Shown here piece by piece: positions 1-7,193 of a stretch of DNA of 64,000 bases (positions are counted from its first letter, which is position 1; every line of letters starts with the position of its first letter). The position numbers were made by a program, and so were the translations under genes. Source of the stretch: Tetzosporium hominis (GTDB lineage: Bacteria > Bacillota > Bacilli > Bacillales_A > Planococcaceae); NCBI RefSeq assembly GCF_002265435.1, contig NZ_NOKQ01000196.1, forward strand, positions 62,001-126,000, written 5' to 3'. Under the pieces are notes generated by a model. The model was not told where the DNA came from. It made no database searches and saw only the letters and a program-made list of their open reading frames with translations.

Positions 1-2
1 CA

Positions 3-302
3 GTTGCATGGATCAGTATTTTAGGACTCATCGGTTTCTTACTCTACGATGAAACAGCAATAGGACTAGCTATCTTGGCAGAAATCGTTGCATTTGGGTA
101 CTTGATTTTGGCTCAACGAGAAGGTCGCTCACTACGCGGAGGCTTCTTGTTCTTCATTCTCATTCAGTTTGTCATCTACTTTATCTACGCATGGCAACGA
201 CTCGATATGGCTTTGTTCTTCTTGCTAGGTGCCATTCTGTTATTTGTCCTTGCGGGAATCGGTTGGTGGCTGAATCGTAAGAAAGAAGGTGCTGCAACAT
301 GA
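3..302 (+). CDS. DUF2157/DUF4401-type membrane protein, C-terminal part (cut by window edge)
   Basis: The reading frame is open to the left edge of the window, so only about the last 99 residues are visible. They hold at least three hydrophobic segments (ILGLIGFLLY, FFILIQFVIYFIY, ALFFLLGAILLFVLAGIGWWL) and end in a short basic tail (NRKKEG), so this is the end of a polytopic membrane protein. The stop overlaps the next start by four bases (ATGA), so the two genes are translationally coupled. The next gene is a GDYXXLXY-domain protein. In many bacteria such proteins follow a DUF2157 or DUF4401 membrane protein, and that context is the main reason for the family call. Function is unknown. Confidence 0.55.
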   Translation, partial: VAWISILGLIGFLLYDETAIGLAILAEIVAFGYLILAQREGRSLRGGFLFFILIQFVIYFIYAWQRLDMALFFLLGAILLFVLAGIGWWLNRKKEGAAT

Positions 303-757
303 AGAAGTGGCTTCTACCTATCCTTCAAACGGTAGCTGTTGTCGGGATTTTGTTAAGTTACTTTGCAACAAGTTGGTTTGGTGATGAGTTTGTGTTGCGA
401 GCAGAACCATTCGATCCATGGGATCCGTTCTACGGAGAGTATGTGCTGCTTCAATATCCAGACATCAATCAAGCTGCTAAAGACTCTAAAATCAAAGATG
501 GGGAGACCGTCTACTTCTCTTTGACTCAAGGGGAAGACGGCTATGCAGCAGTTGACCGAATGGAAACTTCCGATTTTCTAGGTGCTTTACACGGTCAGTA
601 TTGGGGTGGTCAAGTCAGTGTCTCTAATTTGGAGCAATTTTATGTGGAACAAGGACAAGGTTTAGCTTTAGAGGAAGCAGTAGATTTAAAAGCGACGATT
701 TATGTGAGTCCATGGGGAACCATACGTCCTATGAATCTCGAAAAACGTGATGAATGA
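299..757 (+). CDS. GDYXXLXY domain protein
   Basis: This 152-residue protein has one N-terminal membrane anchor (about residues 5-25) and an extracytoplasmic domain. The family signature is visible as GEYVLLQY (about residues 46-53) in the context DPFYGEYVLLQYPDIN, which is the hallmark of GDYXXLXY proteins. It overlaps the preceding membrane protein by four bases, the usual pairing for this family. The biochemical role is not known; the pair is presumed to act in the envelope. A structured repeat and a terminator follow, closing the transcription unit. Confidence 0.75.
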   Translation: MKKWLLPILQTVAVVGILLSYFATSWFGDEFVLRAEPFDPWDPFYGEYVLLQYPDINQAAKDSKIKDGETVYFSLTQGEDGYAAVDRMETSDFLGALHGQYWGGQVSVSNLEQFYVEQGQGLALEEAVDLKATIYVSPWGTIRPMNLEKRDE

Positions 758-819
758 AAAGAAAATGAGTCATAACTGATTTATTTGCACAAATTTAATT
801 TCACCAACATTCATGAAAA

Positions 820-905
820 GTGTGCAGGGGTGACTCCAGCGGGATTAAAAGCGGAAGCTGAGACCTTGGCTCAGCCCGCGCCCGCGGAACGCTTCCCCTG
901 CACAC
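820..905 (+). repeat. Structured interspersed repeat, copy 1
   Basis: An 86-base element lies between the GDYXXLXY gene and its terminator. It is closed by a perfect 11-bp stem (820-830 with 895-905). Inside are a GCTGAG/CTCAGC hairpin (about 856-875) and a GCGGG/CCCGC pairing, so a branched fold is likely. A second copy lies at 27250-27331 in the same orientation and the same position relative to its upstream gene. One basal-stem pair differs as C-G here and T-A there, a compensatory change. The core resembles GC-rich intergenic repeats I recall from Bacillales genomes; the family was not identified. Confidence 0.8.
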
Positions 906-920
906 AATAGAACATACTAA

Positions 921-955
921 AGGGAGTCTCTCATAATTACGAGAAACTCCCTTTT
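921..955 (+). terminator. Rho-independent terminator after the GDYXXLXY gene and repeat copy 1
   Basis: The arm AGGGAGTCTCTC pairs with GAGAAACTCCCT with a single mismatch and is followed by TTTTT. It lies 15 bases after the repeat. The stem shares a TCTC/GAGA core with the terminator that follows the second repeat copy. Confidence 0.85.
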
Positions 956-977
956 TGGTTTTGACCTAGTATCTAAA

Positions 978-1400
978 TTAAAACTGAATATCTTGCGGAG
1001 GCTCTCCACTTTTGTTCATCAATCGAGCCGACTCAGGCGTTACTTTTAAAATAACCAGCTTTGGATCATGTGGTCCTTCAAACCAATTTTTCATTCGGTC
1101 ATTCCAAATCTTTTCTTTTAAACTCTCATCATCAGAAATCGAGACACGCCCCAAAATTTCCAAATAGGCATCTCCAAAACCTTCCCCTTCATATCCGATC
1201 AAAATATGTGTATACGGGTTAGATTCCAGTTCATCTACTTTTTCAGAACCTTTACTAGTCGGAGTAAATAATGTAAAGCCATCATTCAAAAATGTCATAT
1301 AGCGACTATGAGGTTTTCCCTCACTTACAGTAGCCATCGTCCCTAAACGACTTTCATCCAAAATACGCAATGCAGTTTCTTTTGCCTCCATCAATGTCAC
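978..1400 (-). CDS. Pyridoxamine-5'-phosphate-oxidase-fold general stress protein (YdaG/GSP26-like)
   Basis: A 140-residue soluble protein of the split-barrel flavin-binding superfamily. The segments GTMATVSEGKPHSRYMTF (about 20-37) and LFTPTSKGSEKVDELESNP (about 44-62) match the general stress protein 26 family, represented by B. subtilis YdaG, in sequence and full length. Members bind a flavin or related cofactor and are induced by general stress; the substrate is unknown. The gene is monocistronic, between the terminator at 921-955 and a CAP lipoprotein gene on the same strand. No sigma-B promoter was identified. Confidence 0.8.
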   Translation of the reverse strand: MTLMEAKETALRILDESRLGTMATVSEGKPHSRYMTFLNDGFTLFTPTSKGSEKVDELESNPYTHILIGYEGEGFGDAYLEILGRVSISDDESLKEKIWNDRMKNWFEGPHDPKLVILKVTPESARLMNKSGEPPQDIQF

Positions 1401-1458
1401 ACTCCTTCAGTCTGAGTTACAGCCAGTATTCCCTTCCTCTAGAGCTTTAAACGCGAGG

Positions 1459-1992
1459 TCAGTAAGCCGTGAACATTTGAACCCAGTAGGTTCCGTAATC
1501 GCCTCCGCCTTCAGTAAATCCAAAACCTATATGAGTGAACATAGGGTTTAGGATGTTCTCGCGATGCCCAGGACTATCCATCCACCCTTGATGAACTTCA
1601 TCGACCGACAATTGTCCTGCAGCAATGTTTTCACCAGATGCAATCCAATCAATCCCGAACTGCGTCAACATCTCACTAGGTGCCCCATATGTTGGAGATT
1701 CATGTTCAAAATAATTGTTTGTCAACAAATCTTGTGCTTTGAGCTGTGCCACTTTTGCAACTTGTGGGTCATAGACTAATGGTTCAACTCCTTCTTCAGC
1801 ACGAGCTTCATTCACTTTAGTAAGGAGTTCTTCTTCATAACTTGAGAGATCCACTGGCTCTACTGAATTCGGTAATACAATTCGCACTTTCTCTTGGGGG
1901 GATAATTCGACTTCTATAGGAGCTATGACACAACCTGTTAAAAGAACACTAAGTACCCCCATAAAAATCATTTGAGTTAATGACCTCCACAT
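1459..1992 (-). CDS. CAP-domain (SCP/PR1, YkwD-like) lipoprotein
   Basis: A 177-residue secreted protein. The start at 1992 was chosen because GGGAG lies eight bases upstream of this ATG; a GTG nine bases further out is less well placed. The N-terminus is a lipoprotein signal with lipobox LLTGC, so the product is predicted to be tethered to the outer face of the membrane. The rest is one CAP domain with the usual signatures: the N-terminal LLTKVNEARAEEG helix, SGENIA, and the HRENILNPMFTHIGFG segment with its conserved histidine. Bacterial CAP proteins are widespread and poorly understood; some are linked to spore coats or the envelope. Confidence 0.85.
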   Translation of the reverse strand: MWRSLTQMIFMGVLSVLLTGCVIAPIEVELSPQEKVRIVLPNSVEPVDLSSYEEELLTKVNEARAEEGVEPLVYDPQVAKVAQLKAQDLLTNNYFEHESPTYGAPSEMLTQFGIDWIASGENIAAGQLSVDEVHQGWMDSPGHRENILNPMFTHIGFGFTEGGGDYGTYWVQMFTAY

Positions 1993-2017
1993 ACGCATCA
2001 CTCCCGCTAAAAATTTC

Positions 2018-2083
2018 TTGACGCATGAATTAATTATCAGTATCCTAAATATGTGTTAACCATAATTATATTTAGGTTAACTC
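2018..2083 (+). promoter_or_regulatory. bioY promoter with BirA operator
   Basis: TTGACG (2018-2023), a 17-base spacer and TATCCT (2041-2046) form a plausible sigma-A promoter. Directly downstream is a perfect inverted repeat, GTTAACC (2055-2061) and GGTTAAC (2075-2081), with a 13-base AT-rich spacer. Half-sites and spacing match the Bacillus BirA consensus as I remember it. The operator covers the expected transcription start, consistent with repression by biotin-loaded BirA. Confidence 0.85.
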
Positions 2084-2108
2084 ATTTTACATAAAGGTGG
2101 ATGACAAC

Positions 2109-2669
2109 ATGAGAAATGAACGTTTGAAAATGATGATCGTCAGCGCACTATTTGCTGCTATCATTGCAGTGTTTGCCCAAATCACGATTCCGCTTCCCTT
2201 CACAGCTGTACCTATTACAGGTCAGACACTAGCAATTGGACTCGCAGCTACGATTTTAGGAAGCCGTTATGGCACACTATCCGTTGCCATTTACTTGCTT
2301 CTTGGAGCTGTTGGAGCTCCTGTATTTGCAGGAATGAGTGGTGGTCTCGGTGCATTAATCGGTCCAACAGGGGGCTATTTGGTTGGGTTCTTACCAACTG
2401 CATTTATCATTGGGTATTATCTTGAAAAAACGAGCTTCACTGTAAAACAAGCCATTGTAGCAAACCTTATTGGAATGTTCGTCACTTTGGCATTCGGAAC
2501 TGCTTGGCTGAAGTTTGCAGCTGAGTTGCCTTGGACTGCAGCAATTACTGGAGGAGCTACGCCATTTATTCCACTAGGAATCTTAAAAGCAGTGCTAGCA
2601 GCAGCTGGTGGGATTGCAGTGCGCAATCGTTTGAAAGCAGCGCGTTTATTAACAGTACAAACCAATTAA
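2109..2669 (+). CDS. bioY: Biotin transporter BioY (ECF S component)
   Basis: A 186-residue membrane protein with about six hydrophobic segments. Family motifs are visible: FAQITIPLPFTAVPITGQT near the N-terminus, GAVGAPVFAG, and GPTGGYLVGF in the middle. BioY is the substrate-binding unit for biotin uptake, working alone or with the ECF energy-coupling module, which is not in this window. The ATG at 2109 is preferred because AAAGGTGG ends eight bases upstream; an in-frame GTG at 2097 sits inside that ribosome binding site. The upstream BirA operator independently supports a biotin role. The 3' end overlaps the convergent VanZ gene by four bases. Confidence 0.93.
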   Translation: MRNERLKMMIVSALFAAIIAVFAQITIPLPFTAVPITGQTLAIGLAATILGSRYGTLSVAIYLLLGAVGAPVFAGMSGGLGALIGPTGGYLVGFLPTAFIIGYYLEKTSFTVKQAIVANLIGMFVTLAFGTAWLKFAAELPWTAAITGGATPFIPLGILKAVLAAAGGIAVRNRLKAARLLTVQTN

Positions 2670-3121
2670 GAAGATTTGCGGCCCGGAGACAGGAGTCTTC
2701 GGGTCATTTGAATTCCGAATAGTACTAGCATCGCTAAAGCTGCGCCAGAGCTGTCAATCCCGACGTCTCGCAATTGACCGCCTCTACCTTCGACAAATAA
2801 TTGATGAAACTCATCCGTACAGGCATAGAAAGTAGCTAGTCCCCATGCCAAAAAATATCTAGTGAATCCTTTCTTCGCTAATGCCATCCAAAATACTATC
2901 GCAAGTCCAAAATAGGCAATAAAATGAGTGGACTTTCGTAACAAGTGATTCAATTGATCAAGTGTTGAGGGAGGTTGGAAAGCCTCTTCCCCTACTAATT
3001 CGATAACGACTTCTGTGACACTGGTACTTAGTTCATTTGAATGGACTGCGGGTTGATGAGATAAGTAAAAAATAACAGCCATATAAAGTACTGCAACTCC
3101 CCACCAAAAACGAAATTTCAC
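2666..3121 (-). CDS. VanZ-family membrane protein
   Basis: A 151-residue protein with about four membrane segments. The conserved VanZ signatures are present: an N-terminal YMAVIFYLSHQP helix, LRKSTHFIAYFGLA in the middle, and DEFHQLFVEGRGGQLRDVGID (about residues 106-126). The family is named after the teicoplanin-resistance accessory protein VanZ, but most members, like this one, are stand-alone envelope proteins of unknown role. Translation starts at GTG 3121, overlapping the stop of the upstream gene (GTGA), so the two form a coupled pair. Confidence 0.8.
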   Translation of the reverse strand: MKFRFWWGVAVLYMAVIFYLSHQPAVHSNELSTSVTEVVIELVGEEAFQPPSTLDQLNHLLRKSTHFIAYFGLAIVFWMALAKKGFTRYFLAWGLATFYACTDEFHQLFVEGRGGQLRDVGIDSSGAALAMLVLFGIQMTRRLLSPGRKSS

Positions 3122-3540
3122 GATACCTGTTTCTCCTTTTTCTTCACTTCACGGCGACGATCCAAAAATGCGATAAAGTTAAGGTAACTTATTAAAAATG
3201 CTAAAAACACGGTCACATTTTGAGCAGTTCTTGCTGCCGATTCCAACACATAAAATCGATCCAGTTCTGCATTACTCTTTCCATTGTATCCCATTTCAAC
3301 AATAGTATACAGAATGATGGCCGCTAAAAAGACGGCAACACCTCCGCCTATAACTGCAATCAATAAAGATAGCCACCCCGTAGGCATTTTATTTTGGATT
3401 TTTTTCGCTACACTGTATCCAATAATGATGAGTAATAGGGGCAACGTTATAAACAAGAAAAGAAAAGGCTGTGTGATAGATGCAAAGACTAGTATAGCTG
3501 TGACCACAGCTATAGAAATTTTAGTTCGTTTTGAAATCAT
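3118..3540 (-). CDS. Hypothetical membrane protein upstream of VanZ
   Basis: A 140-residue protein with about four hydrophobic segments and a basic C-terminal tail (RRREVKKKEKQ). The start at 3540 is supported by GGAAAGGA eight bases upstream; a longer open frame to 3669 would run into the upstream region of the divergent cyclase gene and lacks a ribosome binding site. It overlaps the VanZ start, suggesting a shared role at the membrane. I do not recognise the family. Confidence 0.6.
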   Translation of the reverse strand: MISKRTKISIAVVTAILVFASITQPFLFLFITLPLLLIIIGYSVAKKIQNKMPTGWLSLLIAVIGGGVAVFLAAIILYTIVEMGYNGKSNAELDRFYVLESAARTAQNVTVFLAFLISYLNFIAFLDRRREVKKKEKQVS

Positions 3541-3654
3541 AGTTGAATTCCTTTCCACTAAAAGTGCATATACATTTAGTATAAACCTCAAAAATCTACA
3601 TTCAACCTCAATAAATATGGCATAATAAGAAAAAAGGTGCTGGAGGCGGGTCAC

Positions 3655-4977
3655 ATGCGGATCAAACAATTATTTGATGAACTGGGTAGTGATTTTCTGT
3701 CACTGGTAATGCAAACTTTCGATCAGATTGATGACCTCGTTTTTGTAATGAGTTTCAATGGAAACGATTACGAATACATTTACGCCAATAAAGCGGCCAA
3801 AGAAACTGTTCGGCTTCCAGACTTATCAAACCATGTCACTATGAGGTCTATGGTATCTGAACATGCCTATATTTCTCTCAGAAAACACTATGACCAGGCA
3901 AGGCTCTCCATGGAAAAAACTCGCTTTAAAATGCCCATTGAGCATAAAGGACAACATTATATCGGAGAAAGTTTGCTAACTCCTATTTATATGGAAAAAT
4001 TGGATATACATTTTATCATGGCCATCGTTCGAGATATCACTGAACATGAGCACTCACTTCAGCATTTAAAAGAAGCCCAGCGTCAAATTGATGAGGAACG
4101 GCTTCGACTTGAGTCTCTCATTGAATTGAATAACGAAGCGATTTTTCAAGTAGATACACACGGGCACATCATTAAATGCAACCCTGAAGCTAAATCTTTT
4201 CTCAAAGCTACAGCTGGGGAACTTGAAGGCAGCAACCTGTCGGATTGGTTTCGAGAGTCGTTCTTTGAAGAATGGTTTACAACCGAGCCAAAACCTAAAA
4301 AGACGTCACGGCATGAATTATGGGTGACTCGAGTCCACCAAGAAGAAGCACACTATATCAAAGTGAAATTCATTCCTATTTTTATCGCTGAACAACAACA
4401 AGGTTGGTATCTATTAGTACGTGATGCTACAGCGGAGACAAATCTGCAACATGAACTACAGCGGATGGCTTTTATCGATCATTTGTCTGGACTCCCTAAC
4501 CGCCGTGCTTTCGATGATAAGATGGACTATCTACTCCAACAGACTGCAGGCACTGGAGATTTACTCGCTATCTTTTTAATAGATGGGTACCGCTTCAAAG
4601 ATATTAATGATACATTTGGACACGATGCAGGTGACGCCGTCATTCAAGAAACTGCTAAGCGTATACAACGTGTTCTTCGTGACCATGATATTGTAGCGCG
4701 TTTTGGTGGAGACGAATTTGCCGTCATTATCCCTCAAATAAAAGACATTGAGACAATCGAAGAAGTAGCAAGGCGCATACTTATTCAGTTTGAAGAGCCT
4801 TTCTCTTATCAAGACTACTCCATCCCTATCCGAATTGGAATGGGTGGCGCCTACTTCCCAGGAACTGCAAAAAACAAAAACCAATTGCTTAAAGAAGCAG
4901 ATTATGCGCTTTATGAAATCAAAGAAGCTTCGGGTGTTGGATTTCAACTATATAAAAAAATGCCAATCGATCAATGA
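3655..4977 (+). CDS. Diguanylate cyclase with tandem PAS domains (PAS-PAS-GGDEF)
   Basis: A 440-residue cytoplasmic protein. GGAGG eight bases upstream favours ATG 3655 over an in-frame GTG at 3637. There are two PAS-like sensor domains (about 15-135 and 150-270), then a GGDEF domain (about 275-435). The active site is intact: RFGGDEF, the metal-ligand Asp in LIDGYRFKDIND, and FGHDAGD. RDHD lies five residues before GGDEF, the spacing of the RxxD product-inhibition site, so a feedback-inhibited c-di-GMP synthase is expected. No membrane segment is visible, so the signal is probably cytoplasmic. A terminator overlaps the stop codon. Confidence 0.88.
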   Translation: MRIKQLFDELGSDFLSLVMQTFDQIDDLVFVMSFNGNDYEYIYANKAAKETVRLPDLSNHVTMRSMVSEHAYISLRKHYDQARLSMEKTRFKMPIEHKGQHYIGESLLTPIYMEKLDIHFIMAIVRDITEHEHSLQHLKEAQRQIDEERLRLESLIELNNEAIFQVDTHGHIIKCNPEAKSFLKATAGELEGSNLSDWFRESFFEEWFTTEPKPKKTSRHELWVTRVHQEEAHYIKVKFIPIFIAEQQQGWYLLVRDATAETNLQHELQRMAFIDHLSGLPNRRAFDDKMDYLLQQTAGTGDLLAIFLIDGYRFKDINDTFGHDAGDAVIQETAKRIQRVLRDHDIVARFGGDEFAVIIPQIKDIETIEEVARRILIQFEEPFSYQDYSIPIRIGMGGAYFPGTAKNKNQLLKEADYALYEIKEASGVGFQLYKKMPIDQ

Positions 4978-4997
4978 ATCGACTGGCATTTTTTCTA
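4957..4997. terminator. Bidirectional terminator between the cyclase and the small membrane protein gene
   Basis: AATGCCAATCGA pairs with TCGACTGGCATT and is flanked by A- and T-runs on both sides, so it can serve both converging genes. The stop codon of the cyclase lies in the loop. Confidence 0.85.
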
Positions 4998-5285
4998 TTC
5001 TTTTCGGGTTAAGAGTTCAATTGCATACGCAACTGCTGTCAAAAGATGCAGGAACCAACCTAAGAACGGAATCCAAGCTAGTGCATTCGTCACCATACCG
5101 ATGATAGATGCTACTTTTGCTCCTCCTGATTTTAATGCAAGGATAAAGACAATTGCATGGATTACAAAACCGAGTCCTAGGGCTCCCCAACCAGAACCAA
5201 TTACGATAGATCCACCAACTACGGGAATAGCTAATACCGCTTGATAAATCAACGCAACGACTTTTGCAACTTTAAGTGTACTCAT
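4995..5285 (-). CDS. Small hypothetical membrane protein
   Basis: A 96-residue, strongly hydrophobic protein with about three membrane segments rich in Gly, Ala, Val and Ile and few charges until the terminal LLTRKE. A good ribosome binding site (AAGGAGCGA) precedes the ATG. I do not recognise the family. It stands alone between the shared terminator and the HAD gene. Confidence 0.6.
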   Translation of the reverse strand: MSTLKVAKVVALIYQAVLAIPVVGGSIVIGSGWGALGLGFVIHAIVFILALKSGGAKVASIIGMVTNALAWIPFLGWFLHLLTAVAYAIELLTRKE

Positions 5286-5342
5286 GAAAAATCGCTCCTT
5301 TTAACTTGTATAGTAGTTATACGGATACGTCTTCAAAAAGTT

Positions 5343-5978
5343 TCATTTCGCTTCAATTGTTCTCATTAATTCAGGAAGGTCTTGAATAGCATTTAAAGTA
5401 TAATCCACTTCACTAGGATGCCCAAAACCATAAGCTGCGTAAATGAATGGAATTTCTGCAAATCGTGCCGCATCCAAATCCCCTTGCGTGTCACCGACAT
5501 ACACCGATTGTTTTAATCCATTACGATTCTGCACTAGTGCAATATTTTCTCCTTTTGACAAGCCTGTACGCCCTGGATTTTCAAAGTCTTCAAAGTAATG
5601 TTCCAACCCATGTGCTTCATAAAAAGCTTCTATATAACCATCTTCACAATTAGAGACAATAAACAGACGATATGTTTTTTTAAGTTCTTCAAGTGTTTCC
5701 TCTAACCCATCAAATAGGATTCCACCCTGCTTACGAATTAATTGCTGATCCACTCGTGCGCAAGCATCCATATAAGCTTGTCTTTGTTCGAGGGAAGCAT
5801 TCGGGAACAATTTTTCTGCAATTTGAGGAATCTGAAGCCCCATCAAGCTACCAATGTCATCTTTTGTGTAACCTGGATGGCCATCAATCTCTTGTTGAAT
5901 CGCTTGAGTCCAAGCATCGGCAATCGTTTGTCTGGAATCCCATAAAGTGCCGTCTAAGTCGAAAATGATACTATCCAT
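5343..5978 (-). CDS. HAD-superfamily hydrolase (phosphoglycolate-phosphatase-like)
   Basis: A 211-residue cytoplasmic phosphatase of HAD subfamily I. The four motifs are present: [10 protein letters not shown] (nucleophile and acid Asp, about 5-14), the Ser in FIVSNCED (about 105-112), the Lys in GLSKGE (about 138-143), and [13 protein letters not shown] (about 159-171) with the metal-binding Asp pair. The cap domain between motifs I and II is helical. The physiological substrate cannot be read from the sequence. The start overlaps the upstream UPF0316 gene by eight bases, so the two are probably cotranscribed. Confidence 0.85.
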   Translation of the reverse strand: MDSIIFDLDGTLWDSRQTIADAWTQAIQQEIDGHPGYTKDDIGSLMGLQIPQIAEKLFPNASLEQRQAYMDACARVDQQLIRKQGGILFDGLEETLEELKKTYRLFIVSNCEDGYIEAFYEAHGLEHYFEDFENPGRTGLSKGENIALVQNRNGLKQSVYVGDTQGDLDAARFAEIPFIYAAYGFGHPSEVDYTLNAIQDLPELMRTIEAK

Positions 5979-6516
5979 TTGGTACCCCCTGTTTTTTCCG
6001 ATTTCGCTTCATAGATTTTGTAATATAGCCGCCTTTAAAATTTCGAGGTTCATAAGAAACGATAAAGGCATTCGGTTCATAGTGGCTTACTATCCTGATG
6101 AACTCCTGCTCCCTATCGCGTCGAGCCGTGCAATCAAGTCGGTACCTGCGCGCCTCATTCATACCTTCTACTTCCGAAGTCGAGACACTGAATCCTTCAT
6201 TTCGTAAACGATCAATCATCTCTTCATTCTTATTCATAACATTGACTTCAAGTGATACATATCCGATAGCTAATCGCTGCTCTAGTATTTGCCCTAAGTA
6301 AAGTCCAATCCCGAATCCTAGTGCGTACGAAATCATATTCATGTAATTTGAAAGATCGCTAAACACAATCCCCAGTGCTACCACATAAATGATACCTTCT
6401 AATATTCCAAAGCCTGCCGCCTTCGCTTTCATGCCTTTTACCATCATAATCGTCCGAAGTGTCAAAATCGGCACATAGATGAGTTGAGCAATGAAAATGA
6501 TGAGTGCGTCTAGCAT
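5971..6516 (-). CDS. UPF0316 family protein (DUF5698 membrane domain + DUF2179)
   Basis: A 181-residue protein with three N-terminal membrane helices (about 5-90, ending [20 protein letters not shown]) and a soluble C-terminal DUF2179 domain (about 90-170) ending in the conserved [16 protein letters not shown]. This is the architecture of B. subtilis YebE. DUF2179 is a small alpha/beta domain of unknown function. The gene overlaps the HAD gene by eight bases. A degraded second copy of the C-terminal domain is present at 63386-63574. Confidence 0.85.
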   Translation of the reverse strand: MLDALIIFIAQLIYVPILTLRTIMMVKGMKAKAAGFGILEGIIYVVALGIVFSDLSNYMNMISYALGFGIGLYLGQILEQRLAIGYVSLEVNVMNKNEEMIDRLRNEGFSVSTSEVEGMNEARRYRLDCTARRDREQEFIRIVSHYEPNAFIVSYEPRNFKGGYITKSMKRNRKKQGVPNG

Positions 6517-6622
6517 AGTCTCACGTCCTTTTCTATCAAGATGCTCCGTCTAGTCTATCAGTAGAGAAAGCCAAGTTGCAAGGAGAGAGACTAGTAAAAA
6601 ACTACCTATTTTAGACAAAGAC

Positions 6623-6648
6623 GTTTTACAAAGCTCTAATTGTGGAAA
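6623..6648 (+). promoter_or_regulatory. Candidate sigma-B-type promoter of the YflT-like gene
   Basis: GTTTTA (6623-6628), 14 bases, then TGGAAA (6643-6648) resembles the sigma-B consensus GTTTAA-N12-15-GGGWAW, and the downstream gene belongs to a general stress family. Two positions deviate, so the call is tentative. Confidence 0.45.
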
Positions 6649-6706
6649 TGTAGGAGTGGCAGCACAGTATTTCGCATTTCAAAACATTTAAGGAGGCAAT
6701 TCATTT

Positions 6707-7042
6707 ATGGAAAATCGTTATTACAGAACGTTTGACAATGAGCAAGACCTTCAGACTGAAATGGACCGACTACGTGCAGAAGGATATACAGATGAAGATA
6801 TGTACCTGATGTCAAAACGGGATGACCGGATGAGCATTTATAGAGGTCATAACGAACATGAAGGACACGAAAAAGAAGGACTCTGGGAAAAGTTCAAAGA
6901 GTTTGTTACCGGAGATGACACGGACGAACACTTCAACCGGATGAGTTTTGAAGAAAGTGAACGCAAACAGTATTATGATGATGTCAACAATGGAAAACAT
7001 TTATTATACGCAGACCGAGAATTCGGAAGAAGACCTTACTAA
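6707..7042 (+). CDS. YflT-like general stress protein (GSP17M domain)
   Basis: A 111-residue, highly charged, soluble protein. The N-terminal YYRTFDNEQDLQTEMDRLRAEGYTDEDMYLM matches the start of the YflT/general stress protein 17M domain, with its conserved basic-aspartate stretch (SKRDDRM). The remainder is acidic and rich in Glu, Asp and His, with no membrane segment. Family members are sigma-B-controlled in Bacillus; their biochemical role is unknown. AAGGAGG precedes the ATG with ten bases between. The gene is monocistronic and closed by a strong terminator. Confidence 0.8.
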   Translation: MENRYYRTFDNEQDLQTEMDRLRAEGYTDEDMYLMSKRDDRMSIYRGHNEHEGHEKEGLWEKFKEFVTGDDTDEHFNRMSFEESERKQYYDDVNNGKHLLYADREFGRRPY

Positions 7043-7090
7043 CAACAAGTGAATAGAATTTAAGAATGCTGCCATTCTTAAAAAACAAAA

Positions 7091-7120
7091 AAAGAGCGCT
7101 GGTTGGACAGCGCTCTTTTT
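7091..7120. terminator. Terminator after the YflT-like gene
   Basis: AAAGAGCGCTG pairs perfectly with CAGCGCTCTTT around a six-base loop and is followed by T-residues. The A-run on the other side lets it also act on the converging nuclease gene. Confidence 0.9.
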
Positions 7121-7193
7121 CATGCCAGACAATGGTTGGCACTAAGTAGTACGTTTCATGTCTAGATAAGTTTCACGAATTCAAAACAATTTT

